Assembly (NCBI GenBank): GCA_030374765.1
Contig: JARGXX010000003.1
Coordinates: forward strand, 1,364,001-1,428,000
From: Agarophyton chilense
Taxonomy: Eukaryota > Rhodophyta > Florideophyceae > Gracilariales > Gracilariaceae
Direction of reading: 5' to 3'
Length of the DNA: 64,000 bases
Position numbers and translations under genes: made by a program. Under the pieces are notes generated by a model. It saw only the letters and a program-made list of their open reading frames with translations. It searched no databases and was not told where the DNA came from. This document shows positions 1 to 10,998 of this stretch, piece after piece. Within the stretch, counting starts at the first letter, position 1. Each line of letters begins with the position of its first letter.

Positions 1-1021
1 CAAAAAAAAAAAAAAGCGATTGCAAAGGCATGTACTAAAAGGCGTTGTAAAAAGGCGCGAAAGCACGACGATGGCAGATTGATAACATGCCTGTGCAACG
101 ATCTGATTACTGGCTCACGCACGCGCGTCGTCGTGGTCGTCAAGGAGCGACAAGCTGTCCGTGAGGGGCACCAGCAATGAATACGGGCGCGCTGGCGAGC
201 CGTCACCGTCGCAACGACTCTCTTTCACACAGCAAGAGTGATGGCGAAACGGTGCGAAAGCAGGCGCTCACAGAAACCCTAGTCGGCCGTGTGCGAATTC
301 GAAGCGCTTTGGAGACGTTGAAGAGGGTGTACACTTACTCACGCCACCGTGCGCAGCAAACACGTGATGAAGCCACCTCGTTCACCAACCGCGCAACGGC
401 ATCAAAGCTTCGCAACGCAGCGGTGATCCCCCCCCCCCCCCCACACCCACCCAACAGCCGCCCTCCAACACGCCCTCACAAGCACAGACGCCGCACGCAG
501 CTCATCCCCCTCCGCACGCCGTTCCACGCGCCACTGTCAGAGAGTGGAGAAAAGACGCCCTCTCGTTCCGCCAATTGGCCTTCTACACTTGGCTCGGCGT
601 TGCGCCCGTACGTGGCGAAAAGCGTGCCAACCGCGCTTCAGCGATCGCCACGTTGAATGCGTGGCGCTTGCGATCGACGTGCGCCACACAGCGCACGCCG
701 CTTGCGCGTGTCGCGCTTACATGTGCCGCCACCCGCGCGCGGCCGTTATACGCGCCGCCTCGCGCATCTTTGAGCGCGCGCGTCTTTTTGTGTCCTCGAC
801 CCATGTGTGGTGCCCGATTTGCCCTCCGCACCGTCGCCGTGCCGCCCCGTATAACGCGCCGCAGACTTGCTCTCTGACCCACTCTCACGCACTCACGCCT
901 CACCGTTTACCTCTCCTACTTCTGTCGCTTGCTGCTGGCTCCGGTCGCACTGCTCGTTCTTCAGTTCGCGTAACCGTTCTCCCCTCTTTCTTATTCCATT
1001 CCCCGCCTTACGCCCCTCACT
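1..1021. other. 5' flank, no supported gene
   Basis: G+C- and CpG-rich sequence upstream of the Hint gene. Open frames on both strands are low-complexity (Arg, Pro, His, Ser) and overlap each other, as expected by chance in GC-rich DNA. It begins with an A-rich run and holds a 15-base C tract. It presumably contains the promoter of the gene starting at 1022, but no core element could be assigned. Confidence 0.5.
428..442 (+). repeat. poly-C tract
   Basis: An uninterrupted run of 15 C residues. A similar C run is found at 7080-7090 upstream of the J-protein gene. Such runs are prone to length error in sequencing. Confidence 0.9.
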
Positions 1022-2416
1022 ATGCGCTTCCCGATCTTCCTTGTGGTGTTGGCCACGGCCCTTGTCGCTAACGCTGTCTTGTTGCCGGTGTCCCTCCGAC
1101 AAACCATGCCCGATGACGCCATCGGCGAGTTCAAGAGGCGTCAATTTCTCGGCGGCAACTGCCCCGGCACTATCACACACTCCGAAACCGTTAACGCCCA
1201 AGGTTTCATCCCTCACAGTGCAATGACCATCAACAACAATGATTGCACTGACAACGGTAACCTGAGAATCTTCTCCAGCGCTGAAGATGCCCTTGCGGCC
1301 GTCTCGGCTGACAGTTCAAAGCAACTCATTCAGAACTTTATCAGCGCCAATGTAGGTGCCATCTACGGAGTAGAGGAAAGCGCACGTATCTGTTCCTTCA
1401 GACTGCAGGTCAATACCTTGGTGATTATCTTCAAGCCCGAGTTCAACGTCGTCGTTGGTTTGGACTCGTACTCTCCGACCCTTCGCTACATGATCGTCGA
1501 TGACCCTACCGTGGATGGAATCTGCCGTTTCTCTGCCCCCTTACGTGAGGCCGAAACTGCCGTGCCAGCAACACCCGAGCCAACTGCTGAACCCTCCATG
1601 GCTCCTCCCGCTGTGGTTCCGGGAGTGGTTCCGGGAGTGGCACCGTCTGTGGCACCGTCTATGCCACCGTCTATGGAATCGTCTATGGAACCATCCCCCG
1701 CCGCAGCTCCCCAGCCAGCGTCGCCTGCGTCGCCTGACGCGGCAGAAACTTCTGAGGAAGGTAGTCCTGTCGTCGGCGGTGTTGGCGGCGGCAATGCCGA
1801 CGCAACCGCCACAGAAAATCCAGTCTTCTCTGCGACGGAAACCAGTGAGGAGCCAACACCGACGGATGATGATGACGACGTGTGCTTCCCGGCTGACGGC
1901 AGTGTGGAATTGGAGGACGGATCTGTAAAGCGCATGGACGAGGTCGAGATCGGTGACTCCGTCAAGGTGGGCCAAAACTTGTACTCTGAAGTATTCATGT
2001 TCTCCCACCGTCTATCTAATGTCAAGTATAACTTTGTGAAGATGGATCTGGAGAACGGGCACAGCCTGGAAGCTACCAGTGGTCATTACGTGTACGTGAA
2101 CGGCGGCCTGTCCGCAGCCTCCAACGTGAAGGTGGGTGACTCTTTGGAACTTGACAGCGGTGATCACGTGAGAGTGGCCACCGTGTCGGTCGTGCGCAAG
2201 AGCGGTCTCTTCAACCCGCAGACTTTGCACGGGGACATTTTGGTGAACGGCGTAAAGGCCAGCACCTTCACGCAGAGCGTGGAAGTGTGCACGGCCACCG
2301 CGCTACTGGCACCGTTGAGGCTGGCGTACGCCGCTTTGGGCTGGAGTGGCAGCTTCCTGGACGGTGGAATGGACAGTGTGGCCAAGTTCATGCCCAAGGG
2401 CGCCGCCGCCTTGTAG
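1022..2416 (+). CDS. Secreted protein with C-terminal hedgehog-type Hint (autoprocessing) domain
   Basis: 464 residues starting from an ATG. Residues 1-19 form a typical signal peptide (basic start, hydrophobic core, small residues before the likely cut). Residues 20-185 are a cysteine-containing secreted domain I do not recognise. Residues 185-285 are a Pro/Ala/Ser/Met/Thr-rich linker with short P-S-M and V-P-G-V repeats ending in an Asp cluster. The Hint domain starts at Cys288 in the motif VCFPADGSV, as in hedgehog Hog domains (CFPG/A-D). The TxxH motif is Thr352-Ser-Gly-His355, and HGDILVNGVKASTF resembles the final Hint strand. In Hint proteins this Cys attacks its own backbone and releases or transfers the N-terminal part. 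The usual terminal Asn of inteins is absent, as in Hog domains. The substrate and role of the secreted part are unknown. Confidence 0.85.
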   Translation: MRFPIFLVVLATALVANAVLLPVSLRQTMPDDAIGEFKRRQFLGGNCPGTITHSETVNAQGFIPHSAMTINNNDCTDNGNLRIFSSAEDALAAVSADSSKQLIQNFISANVGAIYGVEESARICSFRLQVNTLVIIFKPEFNVVVGLDSYSPTLRYMIVDDPTVDGICRFSAPLREAETAVPATPEPTAEPSMAPPAVVPGVVPGVAPSVAPSMPPSMESSMEPSPAAAPQPASPASPDAAETSEEGSPVVGGVGGGNADATATENPVFSATETSEEPTPTDDDDDVCFPADGSVELEDGSVKRMDEVEIGDSVKVGQNLYSEVFMFSHRLSNVKYNFVKMDLENGHSLEATSGHYVYVNGGLSAASNVKVGDSLELDSGDHVRVATVSVVRKSGLFNPQTLHGDILVNGVKASTFTQSVEVCTATALLAPLRLAYAALGWSGSFLDGGMDSVAKFMPKGAAAL

Positions 2417-2941
2417 ACTTGTTTTCTTTTTCCCTCTCTACCCTCCCTGTCTCCCCCTGCTCACCTTTTCGTCTTCCGGTTGTGCTTGGAACGGCTATTT
2501 GTGGCTAAGGGTGTCTCTTTTCTTTTCGGACCTGTCCTGGCCACGCGCGTTTGCGATGAGCTGCAACAAATGAATAAATTCGTCTTCTGTGCCTAAATGT
2601 ATGTATCTGCGCGCCTATTCGTGCATTTTTGCGCCTCACGTTAGATCATTTTGTTTAAAATGCCCCACCTACTAGGTGGTCCACGAACTGACATGCCATC
2701 AAAAATCGTGGCACTTACTGTTGTTCCACCTAGGCAAGGTCTCCCGCGTCGGAGTATTCGTGCGGTCAAGATGTGAGCACGGCATGCAGAGGCACTCATC
2801 AGAGTTGGTGGTGGAGGTGGGTGGTATGAAAAACATTTGTTGCATCACACGTCGTTTTTAGTGAGGACGATCACGTGCTCGAGAGCGAACGAGGTCAGCT
2901 ACAGTTGTTTCTTTACTGGGAAAAAAAGAGCCGTAAGGTAT
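2417..2941. other. Convergent intergenic region
   Basis: This lies between the Hint gene (+) and the adenosylhomocysteinase gene (-), which point towards each other, so it should hold both 3' UTRs. A pyrimidine-rich stretch follows the Hint stop, and a possible polyadenylation hexamer AATAAA lies at 2573-2578. No further gene is supported. Confidence 0.6.
2573..2578 (+). terminator. Candidate poly(A) signal of the Hint gene
   Basis: AATAAA about 155 bases past the stop codon of the Hint gene, on the coding strand. Position fits a 3' end signal; not proven. Confidence 0.35.
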
Positions 2942-4447
<1,506 letters not shown>

Positions 4448-4782
4448 CTAAACAAAACTGTGGTTTGAAGAAGAAGTTGTCAACAAAGGGGGGGGGTTGC
4501 GCGCGCGACCGAGCGTGAGCGAAGAAAACAGCAATTATTCAGCACCAGCACACGCTGCGAGCTGCTTTAAGTGTACGGTACGCGGGCGCCGGATCGGCGC
4601 GGGCAATGGCGAGCAGCGCGCGCCTTACACTGGGGCGGACGGGCGCTGGCGCCGGCGTCAGCAGCGACACGCTACGACGGCGGCGGCCGCAGCAGTGGCA
4701 GCGGCAGCGGGCGACGGCGGCAGAATTGGCAGCACTTGTGGGCGCGTGATTGGGCGCCAGTGACTGACACAGCGCACGTGGG

Positions 4783-4862
4783 CACGCGTTCCACGCGTTC
4801 CACGCGATCCACGCGATCCACGCGATCCACGCGATCCACGCGGTCCACGCGGTCCACGCGTC
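4783..4862 (+). repeat. 9-bp minisatellite (CACGCGNTC)n
   Basis: Eight full tandem copies plus a partial ninth of a 9-base unit, CACGCG followed by TTC, ATC or GTC. The variants come in blocks (two TTC, four ATC, two GTC), the signature of stepwise local duplication. Each unit carries the CpG-rich hexamer CACGCG. It lies in the divergent spacer. Confidence 0.9.
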
Positions 4863-4990
4863 AGAATGTGTGCGCCGAGTGCGAGGTGCCGAGGGAGGGG
4901 AGCTGAAGTTTTGTTCAAAAATTCAAATCTTGGGGCGCGCTGGACGCCTCAGCTTGGCTGCTGCAGCTGCCGCAGGCGGCGTGAAGGTAC

Positions 4991-5025
4991 GCAATGCTCA
5001 ATGCGCAATGCGCAATGCGCAATGC
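4991..5025 (+). repeat. 7-bp tandem repeat (GCAATGC)5
   Basis: Five tandem 7-base units GCAATGC with one substitution (TCAATGC in the second), followed by AAAGC repeats. Confidence 0.85.
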
Positions 5026-5576
5026 AAAGCAAAGCAAAAGCGGCGGCTGGCGCGCCGCCAGCGACAGCGCCGCTGCCACTCATTCCGCTCCGCGGCCCCC
5101 CCGCCCTCCTCCCTCACCCCCACCTCCCTCACCCCTCACCCCTCACGTCGAGAATCTCCCCAGCCGCCCACCCCCCCGTCCCCGTCGCCAACCCCCCCAG
5201 TGATTCACTGCAACTCGCTCCGTCATACATGCTTGATTTGCGCACATGCTCATACAAACGGTCGCTTTTCACCCCCACCCAAAAAAACCATATACAAAAA
5301 CTAACTGCTAACCCTAAACGCACTTGGCGCACGGTGGGCGGCCGCACTATTCGCGCGCGCTTGCGCAGGCGCAGGCGCATGACCGTTGCACGGCGCGCGT
5401 GGTGCATTTATAACGGCGAGGCGGAGCTACTGCGCGCGGCCGCGGGGCATATTAGAGAGCGAGCGGTCGCAGGACAACGGTGAGTGTGATTGTGTGAGTT
5501 GTGAGAGTGTGTGTTGTGTGACGTCGCCCGTTCGTCTTCGTTTGTTGCGCACTGTCGCGTTGCGTCGCCGCCCGTC

Positions 5577-6782
5577 ATGAGGGGGGCCCAGCGTAGCAGT
5601 AGTAGTACGTCGTCTCTTTTTGCGACGTACTACGCGTCGTCGCGTGCCGACGCTTGTGTGGACCGTGTGTCGTTGCCGTTAGATACTTCCTTGTGTTCCA
5701 CATCGTGTACGGACGTCGATACCGAGTCATCGTGTTACCTTGAAAAGGCGCGCGCCGAGATTGATCTGCTGTTCACTCGCACCGAGCCCACAGTGTTACC
5801 GCCACCTCCTCCGCCGCCACCGCCCTCGTCATCGTCATGCTCGCTGCCGTTTTCGCTGCCGCCGCGCGCCGCCGCCGTCGCCCCCAGTGCGCTGCGCACT
5901 GATTCATTACCGCTATCTCTTCCGCTACCGCTATCGCTGCCGTTGTCGCTCCCTCTACCGCTGTCGCTCCCATTATCAGTACCGCTGCCGCTGCCGTTAC
6001 CACCAGCACCCCGCAGTGCACCGCTTCCAGCGCCCTCGCCGCTGCCGTTGCCGCTCACACAGTCGCGCGTGTGCAAGCCCACGGCGCGTGCGCGAACGGG
6101 CGCGGGCGCACAATGCCATCTGTGCGGCAAGACGTACACGGAGTCGTCCAATCTGGCAAAGCACATCAAGACGGTACATCTCAAACTGCGGCCGTTTCGT
6201 TGTACGCAGTGTCCCTCGCGATTTGCCGAGAAGAACAAGCTGGGTAAGCACGTCCAATCCGTGCATCAGCGCGCTAGGCCGTACAAATGTGAACTGTGTC
6301 ACGCTACGTTTTCGCAGGCTAGCGATCGAAAACGACATCGTCTGGTTTTGCACGAGGGCTTTCGTCCGTTTGTTTGTCACGTTTGTGCGCGTGCTTTTGG
6401 ACGACGGAGTAGTCTGGCGCAGCATTGCCAGCGTGTGCACAAGATCTGCGTCAAGTCTGACGCCGCGGCTGCGGCTGCGGCTGCGGCTGCGGCTGCGGTG
6501 GCCGCGGCCGCGGCGGCTGCGGGCGGCGGGGTGGGCGCTGTGGGGACTGCGTTGGGGAAGGGGACGGGGGGGAGGTACGAGGGGCTGGGCGATGGGACGC
6601 GCATGGAGGAGGAGGAGGAGGCAGTGCGGTCTGCAACGACGACGACGACGACGACGATGACAAGCGCGCGGAACGCGGCAGCGTCGTCGTCTTCGTCGTG
6701 TTGCTCGCCTTCTGGGTCGGCGTCGCACTCGCCACCAGCGCCGCTGGCAGTGTTACGCGCGGCGACGCTGCCGCGCTACTAG
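5577..6782 (+). CDS. C2H2 zinc-finger protein with four tandem fingers
   Basis: 401 residues from the first in-frame ATG (the frame stays open further upstream without an ATG). Residues about 60-170 are a Pro/Leu/Ser low-complexity region with a proline run and a long alternating Leu/Pro/Ser stretch. Residues about 178-288 hold four consecutive C2H2 fingers (CHLC, CTQC, CELC and CHVC, each followed by a paired His), joined by TGEKP-like spacing. The C-terminal third has a polyalanine tract of about 20 residues, a Gly-rich stretch, a Glu run, a Thr run and a Ser run. This is the layout of a sequence-specific nuclear DNA-binding regulator; its targets cannot be read from sequence. The homopolymer codon runs (GCG/GCT, ACG, TCG) suggest trinucleotide expansion. 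Confidence 0.85.
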   Translation: MRGAQRSSSSTSSLFATYYASSRADACVDRVSLPLDTSLCSTSCTDVDTESSCYLEKARAEIDLLFTRTEPTVLPPPPPPPPPSSSSCSLPFSLPPRAAAVAPSALRTDSLPLSLPLPLSLPLSLPLPLSLPLSVPLPLPLPPAPRSAPLPAPSPLPLPLTQSRVCKPTARARTGAGAQCHLCGKTYTESSNLAKHIKTVHLKLRPFRCTQCPSRFAEKNKLGKHVQSVHQRARPYKCELCHATFSQASDRKRHRLVLHEGFRPFVCHVCARAFGRRSSLAQHCQRVHKICVKSDAAAAAAAAAAAAVAAAAAAAGGGVGAVGTALGKGTGGRYEGLGDGTRMEEEEEAVRSATTTTTTTMTSARNAAASSSSSCCSPSGSASHSPPAPLAVLRAATLPRY

Positions 6783-7439
6783 TCGGCGCGCACGCGCTTC
6801 TCTCTGTTCTTGTTTGTTTGTTTGTCCCGTTTCCGTTTGTTGTACATGATGAAGCCCATAAAGCCCATAAAGAAAAAAAGAAAGCAAAGCATCTACAAGC
6901 CAAATGCGCAAAAGATACAGCGCCAGCGCCAGCGCCAGCGCGTGCGTTCGCTGCGCCACACACGCAGGAAAAACCAAATCAAATCAAATGCTTCGGCCGT
7001 CGCAATTGTCCCGCGCCGCCGCGCCACCAGCTCATCGCTCATCACCAGCGCGTCACCAGGCCGCGCTGATAACACGTGGCCCCCCCCCCCTCCCCTCCAA
7101 AAATAAAACAACTCGCTACGCTCCGCGCGCCGTGCCACGCGCCCCACACACGCCGTGCTGTTCAAACGTCCATGTTCACCCCGCTTTTTACATCACCACA
7201 CACGCGTCCACGTGCAACACACTTCGCACTGCGGTACACGCACTACACGCGCACGCGCTGTAAAGCATCAACAACATGCCACGGCGCGTGCGCGATTCAA
7301 TCGATTTCGCTCCTCGCGTCGCCTTCAAAACAAGCGCCCGCGCTCACCGCCTGCGCCCACCCCACTCCACTGCACAAAACGTCCACCGCCACGCTAACTC
7401 ACACACATTTGCCGTCGTTGCTTGCTTGCCATCGCCGCC
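6783..7439. other. Intergenic region, tandem genes
   Basis: 3' flank of the zinc-finger gene and 5' flank of the J-protein gene, both +. It holds a C-rich run at 7080-7090, an AATAAA at 7102-7107 that could end the zinc-finger transcript, short tandem pieces (two copies of AGCCCATAA at 6853-6872, CAGCGC repeats near 6919-6941), and CAC-rich sequence before the next start. No gene is supported. Confidence 0.5.
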
Positions 7440-8375
7440 ATGTCGTCCTTCGCGTCGCGTAGCGCCCCCGCGTCCGCTCTCGCGCTGCTCTCGTTGGTGG
7501 TGCTGCTGTCTGGTGCCTCGGCGCTGTTTTGTGGCAGAGACAATTGTTACGAGCTGTTGCGCGTGCCGCGGAATGCTTCGAAAAGCGACGTGCGTCGCGC
7601 TTATCGCCGCGTCTCGGCCGACCTTCACCCGGATAAGAACCCGGGTGATGAGGCTGCTGCCGCCCGCTTTCGCTCCGTGTCGGCCGCATATGAGGCGCTT
7701 TTGGACGATGCTAAACGCGCAAAGTACGATGACTTTTTGGATAACCCTACCAAGTACTGGCAGTTTTTGGCCGAGATTAGCACCGAGGTGTACGCCCCCA
7801 AGTCAAATGTTGTCGTCGTCGTCATGGGCATTCTGGCCATTGCTACGCTTGTGCACTGGCTCAACATGAACCACACATATAGGACCACCATTCGCAGACT
7901 CAAGGAGTCCAAGGACTTCCAGCAGCAGCTTACTAGACTGCTCAAGTCCAAGCAGGCCGCCACTAGAGAACACGCTGAAGCCATGATCAACCTCGACGTC
8001 GTCGGACTCAAGCCCCCACACTGGTCCGACCTCGTTGTCTTCAAGCTGCTCAAGCTCCCGTCCCTCGCATTCCGCAACATCATGTGGCACCTCAACTGGC
8101 TCGTGTCCTACAGAATCAGAAAGCTCGACTACTCCCCCGCCGACAAACTCTACCTCATTCAGAAAAATCTCCAACTCTCCGATGAACAGTGGCTCAATGT
8201 CTCCGAGCGCCAGAAGCAAACCTATCTCAAGGAGCAGCTTTGGCACCCCGAAAAGTGCCAACAATTTTTAAGGATGGAGCGCATTCAGCTCAATAGACTG
8301 GGCAAGGCAAAGAAGAAGAACAAACACACCCCCGCTCCATACTCTGAAGCTGATTCTGTTAACACGTCCGAGTAA
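7440..8375 (+). CDS. ER membrane J-domain co-chaperone, DNAJC25-like
   Basis: 311 residues from ATG 7440. Residues 1-29 are a signal peptide or signal anchor. The J domain (about 35-98) starts CYELLRVPRNASKSDV and has the HPD motif at residues 63-65 that stimulates Hsp70 ATPase. A membrane span follows at about 123-139 (VVVVVMGILAIATLVHW). The lumen-J, membrane, long C-terminal arrangement, the sequence PTKYWQFL before the span, and the C-terminal KEQLWHPEKCQQFLRMER match the DNAJC25 family in plants and animals. The J domain would act with the luminal Hsp70 (BiP). The C-terminus is Lys-rich and polar. Convergent with the copine gene, with only 146 bases between stop codons. Confidence 0.9.
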   Translation: MSSFASRSAPASALALLSLVVLLSGASALFCGRDNCYELLRVPRNASKSDVRRAYRRVSADLHPDKNPGDEAAAARFRSVSAAYEALLDDAKRAKYDDFLDNPTKYWQFLAEISTEVYAPKSNVVVVVMGILAIATLVHWLNMNHTYRTTIRRLKESKDFQQQLTRLLKSKQAATREHAEAMINLDVVGLKPPHWSDLVVFKLLKLPSLAFRNIMWHLNWLVSYRIRKLDYSPADKLYLIQKNLQLSDEQWLNVSERQKQTYLKEQLWHPEKCQQFLRMERIQLNRLGKAKKKNKHTPAPYSEADSVNTSE

Positions 8376-8521
8376 CTTATATATCTCATCTAAAACCTAC
8401 TCCCATCGCTCTTGTACATCTTGTTTACCAACCATAGCTGCTGCTCACTACAACTCAAATCCTCGTCTTTTTTAGTTTGTTTGTTTTGTTTTATCTTGTC
8501 ATTATTACTGTACAACAGTCC

Positions 8522-10513
8522 TCACTGCTCCCGCGTTGGAGCCGTTTCGCCGCGCACTTTAGTGATGTAACTCAGCACCTGCTCCGGGATTCCGCCCAAC
8601 ACCCGTTCCGCCAACACGGAAAGATCGCCCTTAAAGTCCTGGTACGGCACAAATTGCACAAACTCGCGCAGAGCAAAGTCCGTTCCCCGTCGCAACGGCC
8701 CGTTTGCGCTGTCCAGTGCGTACATTTTGCCAAAGTCTTCCGTGCCCACCCCAATGATCACAATGGACAGCGGCAGCGCGCTCAGCTCGATCAACTCGGC
8801 TACCGTTGCGTCATAGTCACTTATCACACCGTCTGTCAGAATCAGTAGCACCGTGTACGCCAGGCTGTTGTTCCCAGCGCGCACTGCTGCTTCTGTCCGA
8901 CGCGACACGATCACGCCCACCGTCCTCAACACCTCGGAAAACATCGTTGGTCCGAACAGTTGCACGCGGTTCAAAGTTGCCTTGTACGCGCTGATGAGAC
9001 CTTCTACGCCCTGGCAATACGGGTCACTCAAATCGCTCTCCGTCACGGGAAAGCAGTGGGACACATTGTAATGCGGCGGCAAGTTTGCGCCAAACCCGTA
9101 CGCAGGGATGCGATAGTCGGAAGAATAGCTCGCCAACATGTTTGCCACCGTTCGCATCGCCGCCTCGTATTCGTTCGGACTGCCCGGTCCCACGGCGTAC
9201 GACGGGTTGAAGTGACGAGTGCCAGGCTTTTTCGGGTCGCCGTTGGACGATGTGAAGTCGATGGCGCAAATGAGACCGAAATCACACCACCCGCCGCGCA
9301 AATATTCTGTGAACGATGGCTCCACTTTCTCCGAGTACTTGCGTACAGTGAGCTTTCCCACTGGTGACAGGTTCAGTACGGATTCCTCCTGTGCATTCGA
9401 GCACATGCGACGAAGCGCAGGGAATGTTGTTATGTGCTCGCCGACAATGCGCCCGCTTTGAGCTGACTGGCTTTGTACGACGGCAAGTTTCAACAGCCTG
9501 CTTCCATCGCCTTCGGTGAGATCGTACTCCGACAGTGTGAACGGTTCGAGTTCGAGCCCTTTGACAAGGTCAGTGTAGTCTTTGACATGAGCTGATTTGT
9601 AAACCTCTTCCCATTGTATATCTGGCGAGTTGGGGTCCAACTCGGCCGAAGCAGAGCTTGGGGCGCGCATCACGCTGATGAACGGCACAAACGGCGGAGG
9701 AGCCGCCTCAGCGAGAGAGACTTGGCGCTGAATTTCCTCATGTTCCTTTTCCTGCGCCGTCATTTCGTTGACAAGGTGTGCTGGTAGCACGTTTGGTGTT
9801 CGATCCTTTCGCAACCGGTTCATCAGGAGAGACATACCGCGGCGTTTTAGGTTAGGTGTAGTGAGCGGGGCGTTTGCTTGCGCTCGAAGCGACTCTAGAT
9901 AGTGATACTGAGCAGCTCTCTGTTCATCAGACATGAGGTCTGAAAGCGCCAATTGCAAAGTGATCATCTTCTTGGCCGAAACAACCTCCTCGGCTATGAG
10001 GGAAACCACACCGACGGGGTCGGGTGAGCGGGACACATTGATAACAGGAACATCTAGAGAGGCCCCCCGTGCAGACACAATCTTACCCATGGTACAGTCC
10101 GCTACTCCGATGAGCGTTTGATGTTGCAGGTTCTCCGACTGAGAACATCGTTCGAAAATAACAATTCTCAGCTGTTGATACAACTCAAAGCGATATTCTA
10201 TCTGAAAGATGCGTTTGTAATCGGGAGACGAGTTCCTCGCGACCGTATCAGACCTTGAAATCTCACTCCAATCAGACTTTCCGGACGTGCGATGAAACAC
10301 GACAGCAAACGAATTAGGCGCAAGTCCGTCAACTGTCTTCAGGTCGCGACAGGAAACGCGCACGTCAACCTTTGTGCCGCGAGACGCCAGCGGAAAGTGC
10401 GCAAGCGTGGATGGCGAGCGTCGGGCCGACGGCGACGGCGACGGTGCCGACGACGGCGGTTGCGGCGGCAGCGGGACGGGGGGGGGCGGCGGTCGCCAAC
10501 GTGGGGCATTCAT
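8522..10513 (-). CDS. Copine (C2 domains plus copine-type von Willebrand A domain)
   Basis: 663 residues from ATG 10513. The first ~35 residues are Pro/Ser-rich. A C2 domain spans about 40-155 (VDVRVSCRDLKTVDG, later LRIVIFERC). A long variable insert of about 150 residues precedes a degenerate second C2 (about 315-405). The copine A domain runs from about 411 to 640. Its metal-site (MIDAS-like) motif is DFTSSNG at 419-425, followed by GFGANLPP and a second acidic motif LTDGVISD near 559. Copines bind phospholipids in a Ca2+-dependent way through C2 and recruit partners through the A domain. The insert between C2A and C2B is longer than in animal or plant copines, so the first C2 may act alone. 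No intron is needed. Confidence 0.92.
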   Translation of the reverse strand: MNAPRWRPPPPPVPLPPQPPSSAPSPSPSARRSPSTLAHFPLASRGTKVDVRVSCRDLKTVDGLAPNSFAVVFHRTSGKSDWSEISRSDTVARNSSPDYKRIFQIEYRFELYQQLRIVIFERCSQSENLQHQTLIGVADCTMGKIVSARGASLDVPVINVSRSPDPVGVVSLIAEEVVSAKKMITLQLALSDLMSDEQRAAQYHYLESLRAQANAPLTTPNLKRRGMSLLMNRLRKDRTPNVLPAHLVNEMTAQEKEHEEIQRQVSLAEAAPPPFVPFISVMRAPSSASAELDPNSPDIQWEEVYKSAHVKDYTDLVKGLELEPFTLSEYDLTEGDGSRLLKLAVVQSQSAQSGRIVGEHITTFPALRRMCSNAQEESVLNLSPVGKLTVRKYSEKVEPSFTEYLRGGWCDFGLICAIDFTSSNGDPKKPGTRHFNPSYAVGPGSPNEYEAAMRTVANMLASYSSDYRIPAYGFGANLPPHYNVSHCFPVTESDLSDPYCQGVEGLISAYKATLNRVQLFGPTMFSEVLRTVGVIVSRRTEAAVRAGNNSLAYTVLLILTDGVISDYDATVAELIELSALPLSIVIIGVGTEDFGKMYALDSANGPLRRGTDFALREFVQFVPYQDFKGDLSVLAERVLGGIPEQVLSYITKVRGETAPTREQ

Positions 10514-10998
10514 TACGGCGGGAGCGATTCAAGTCAGTGGCGAGGTGATAGTGGATGAGGGCGATGTGCGATGTGGAGCACTTGCTAAGACGAGCGTGGT
10601 GGATACGGGGGTGGGATTAAGAAGGTGGCCAGGCAATTCCTACCCTCGCAAAGCTGTCTGCGCTTTATTGCGCTCTGTTGGGGGGTTTTGACTGGCGTAG
10701 CATCCATGGATGCGCCGTGCCGCGCTGGCGCGTGTGTGGTGCTGTACGCATTGCCAACAATGACGTGGCGCGCGTCATCGTCCAACCCTCTCTTTAACCT
10801 TAGCCAAGACAGCTACACTTACGCACCCGTCCAACTCGACAAAGGTAAACCGACCTGCTGCTGCTACCGCTGCTGCTGCTGCTGATCTTCAACACATGAT
10901 CATCGCTCCCCCATGGCAGCTTTATTGAGTCAAAGAGTGCGCATATTTATCCGTCGGCCTCAATCGCCGTCACTCAAGTCTCTAAAATTACGCATTGT
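10514..10998. other. Intergenic region, two minus-strand genes
   Basis: 5' flank of the copine and 3' flank of the next minus-strand gene. It contains a CTG/CTA triplet stretch at 10854-10883. No gene is supported. Confidence 0.5.

Noticed and set aside
177..656. Open frame upstream of the Hint gene
   Set aside because: Low-complexity, overlaps frames on both strands, crosses the poly-C tract, and shows no domain; treated as chance.
4571..4918. Frames encoding (STR)n or (RGS/DRV)n repeats
   Set aside because: They are translations of the 9-bp minisatellite in different frames, with no independent evidence.
4783..5025. CRISPR-like array
   Set aside because: The repeats are 7-9 bases without spacers; the sequence is eukaryotic.
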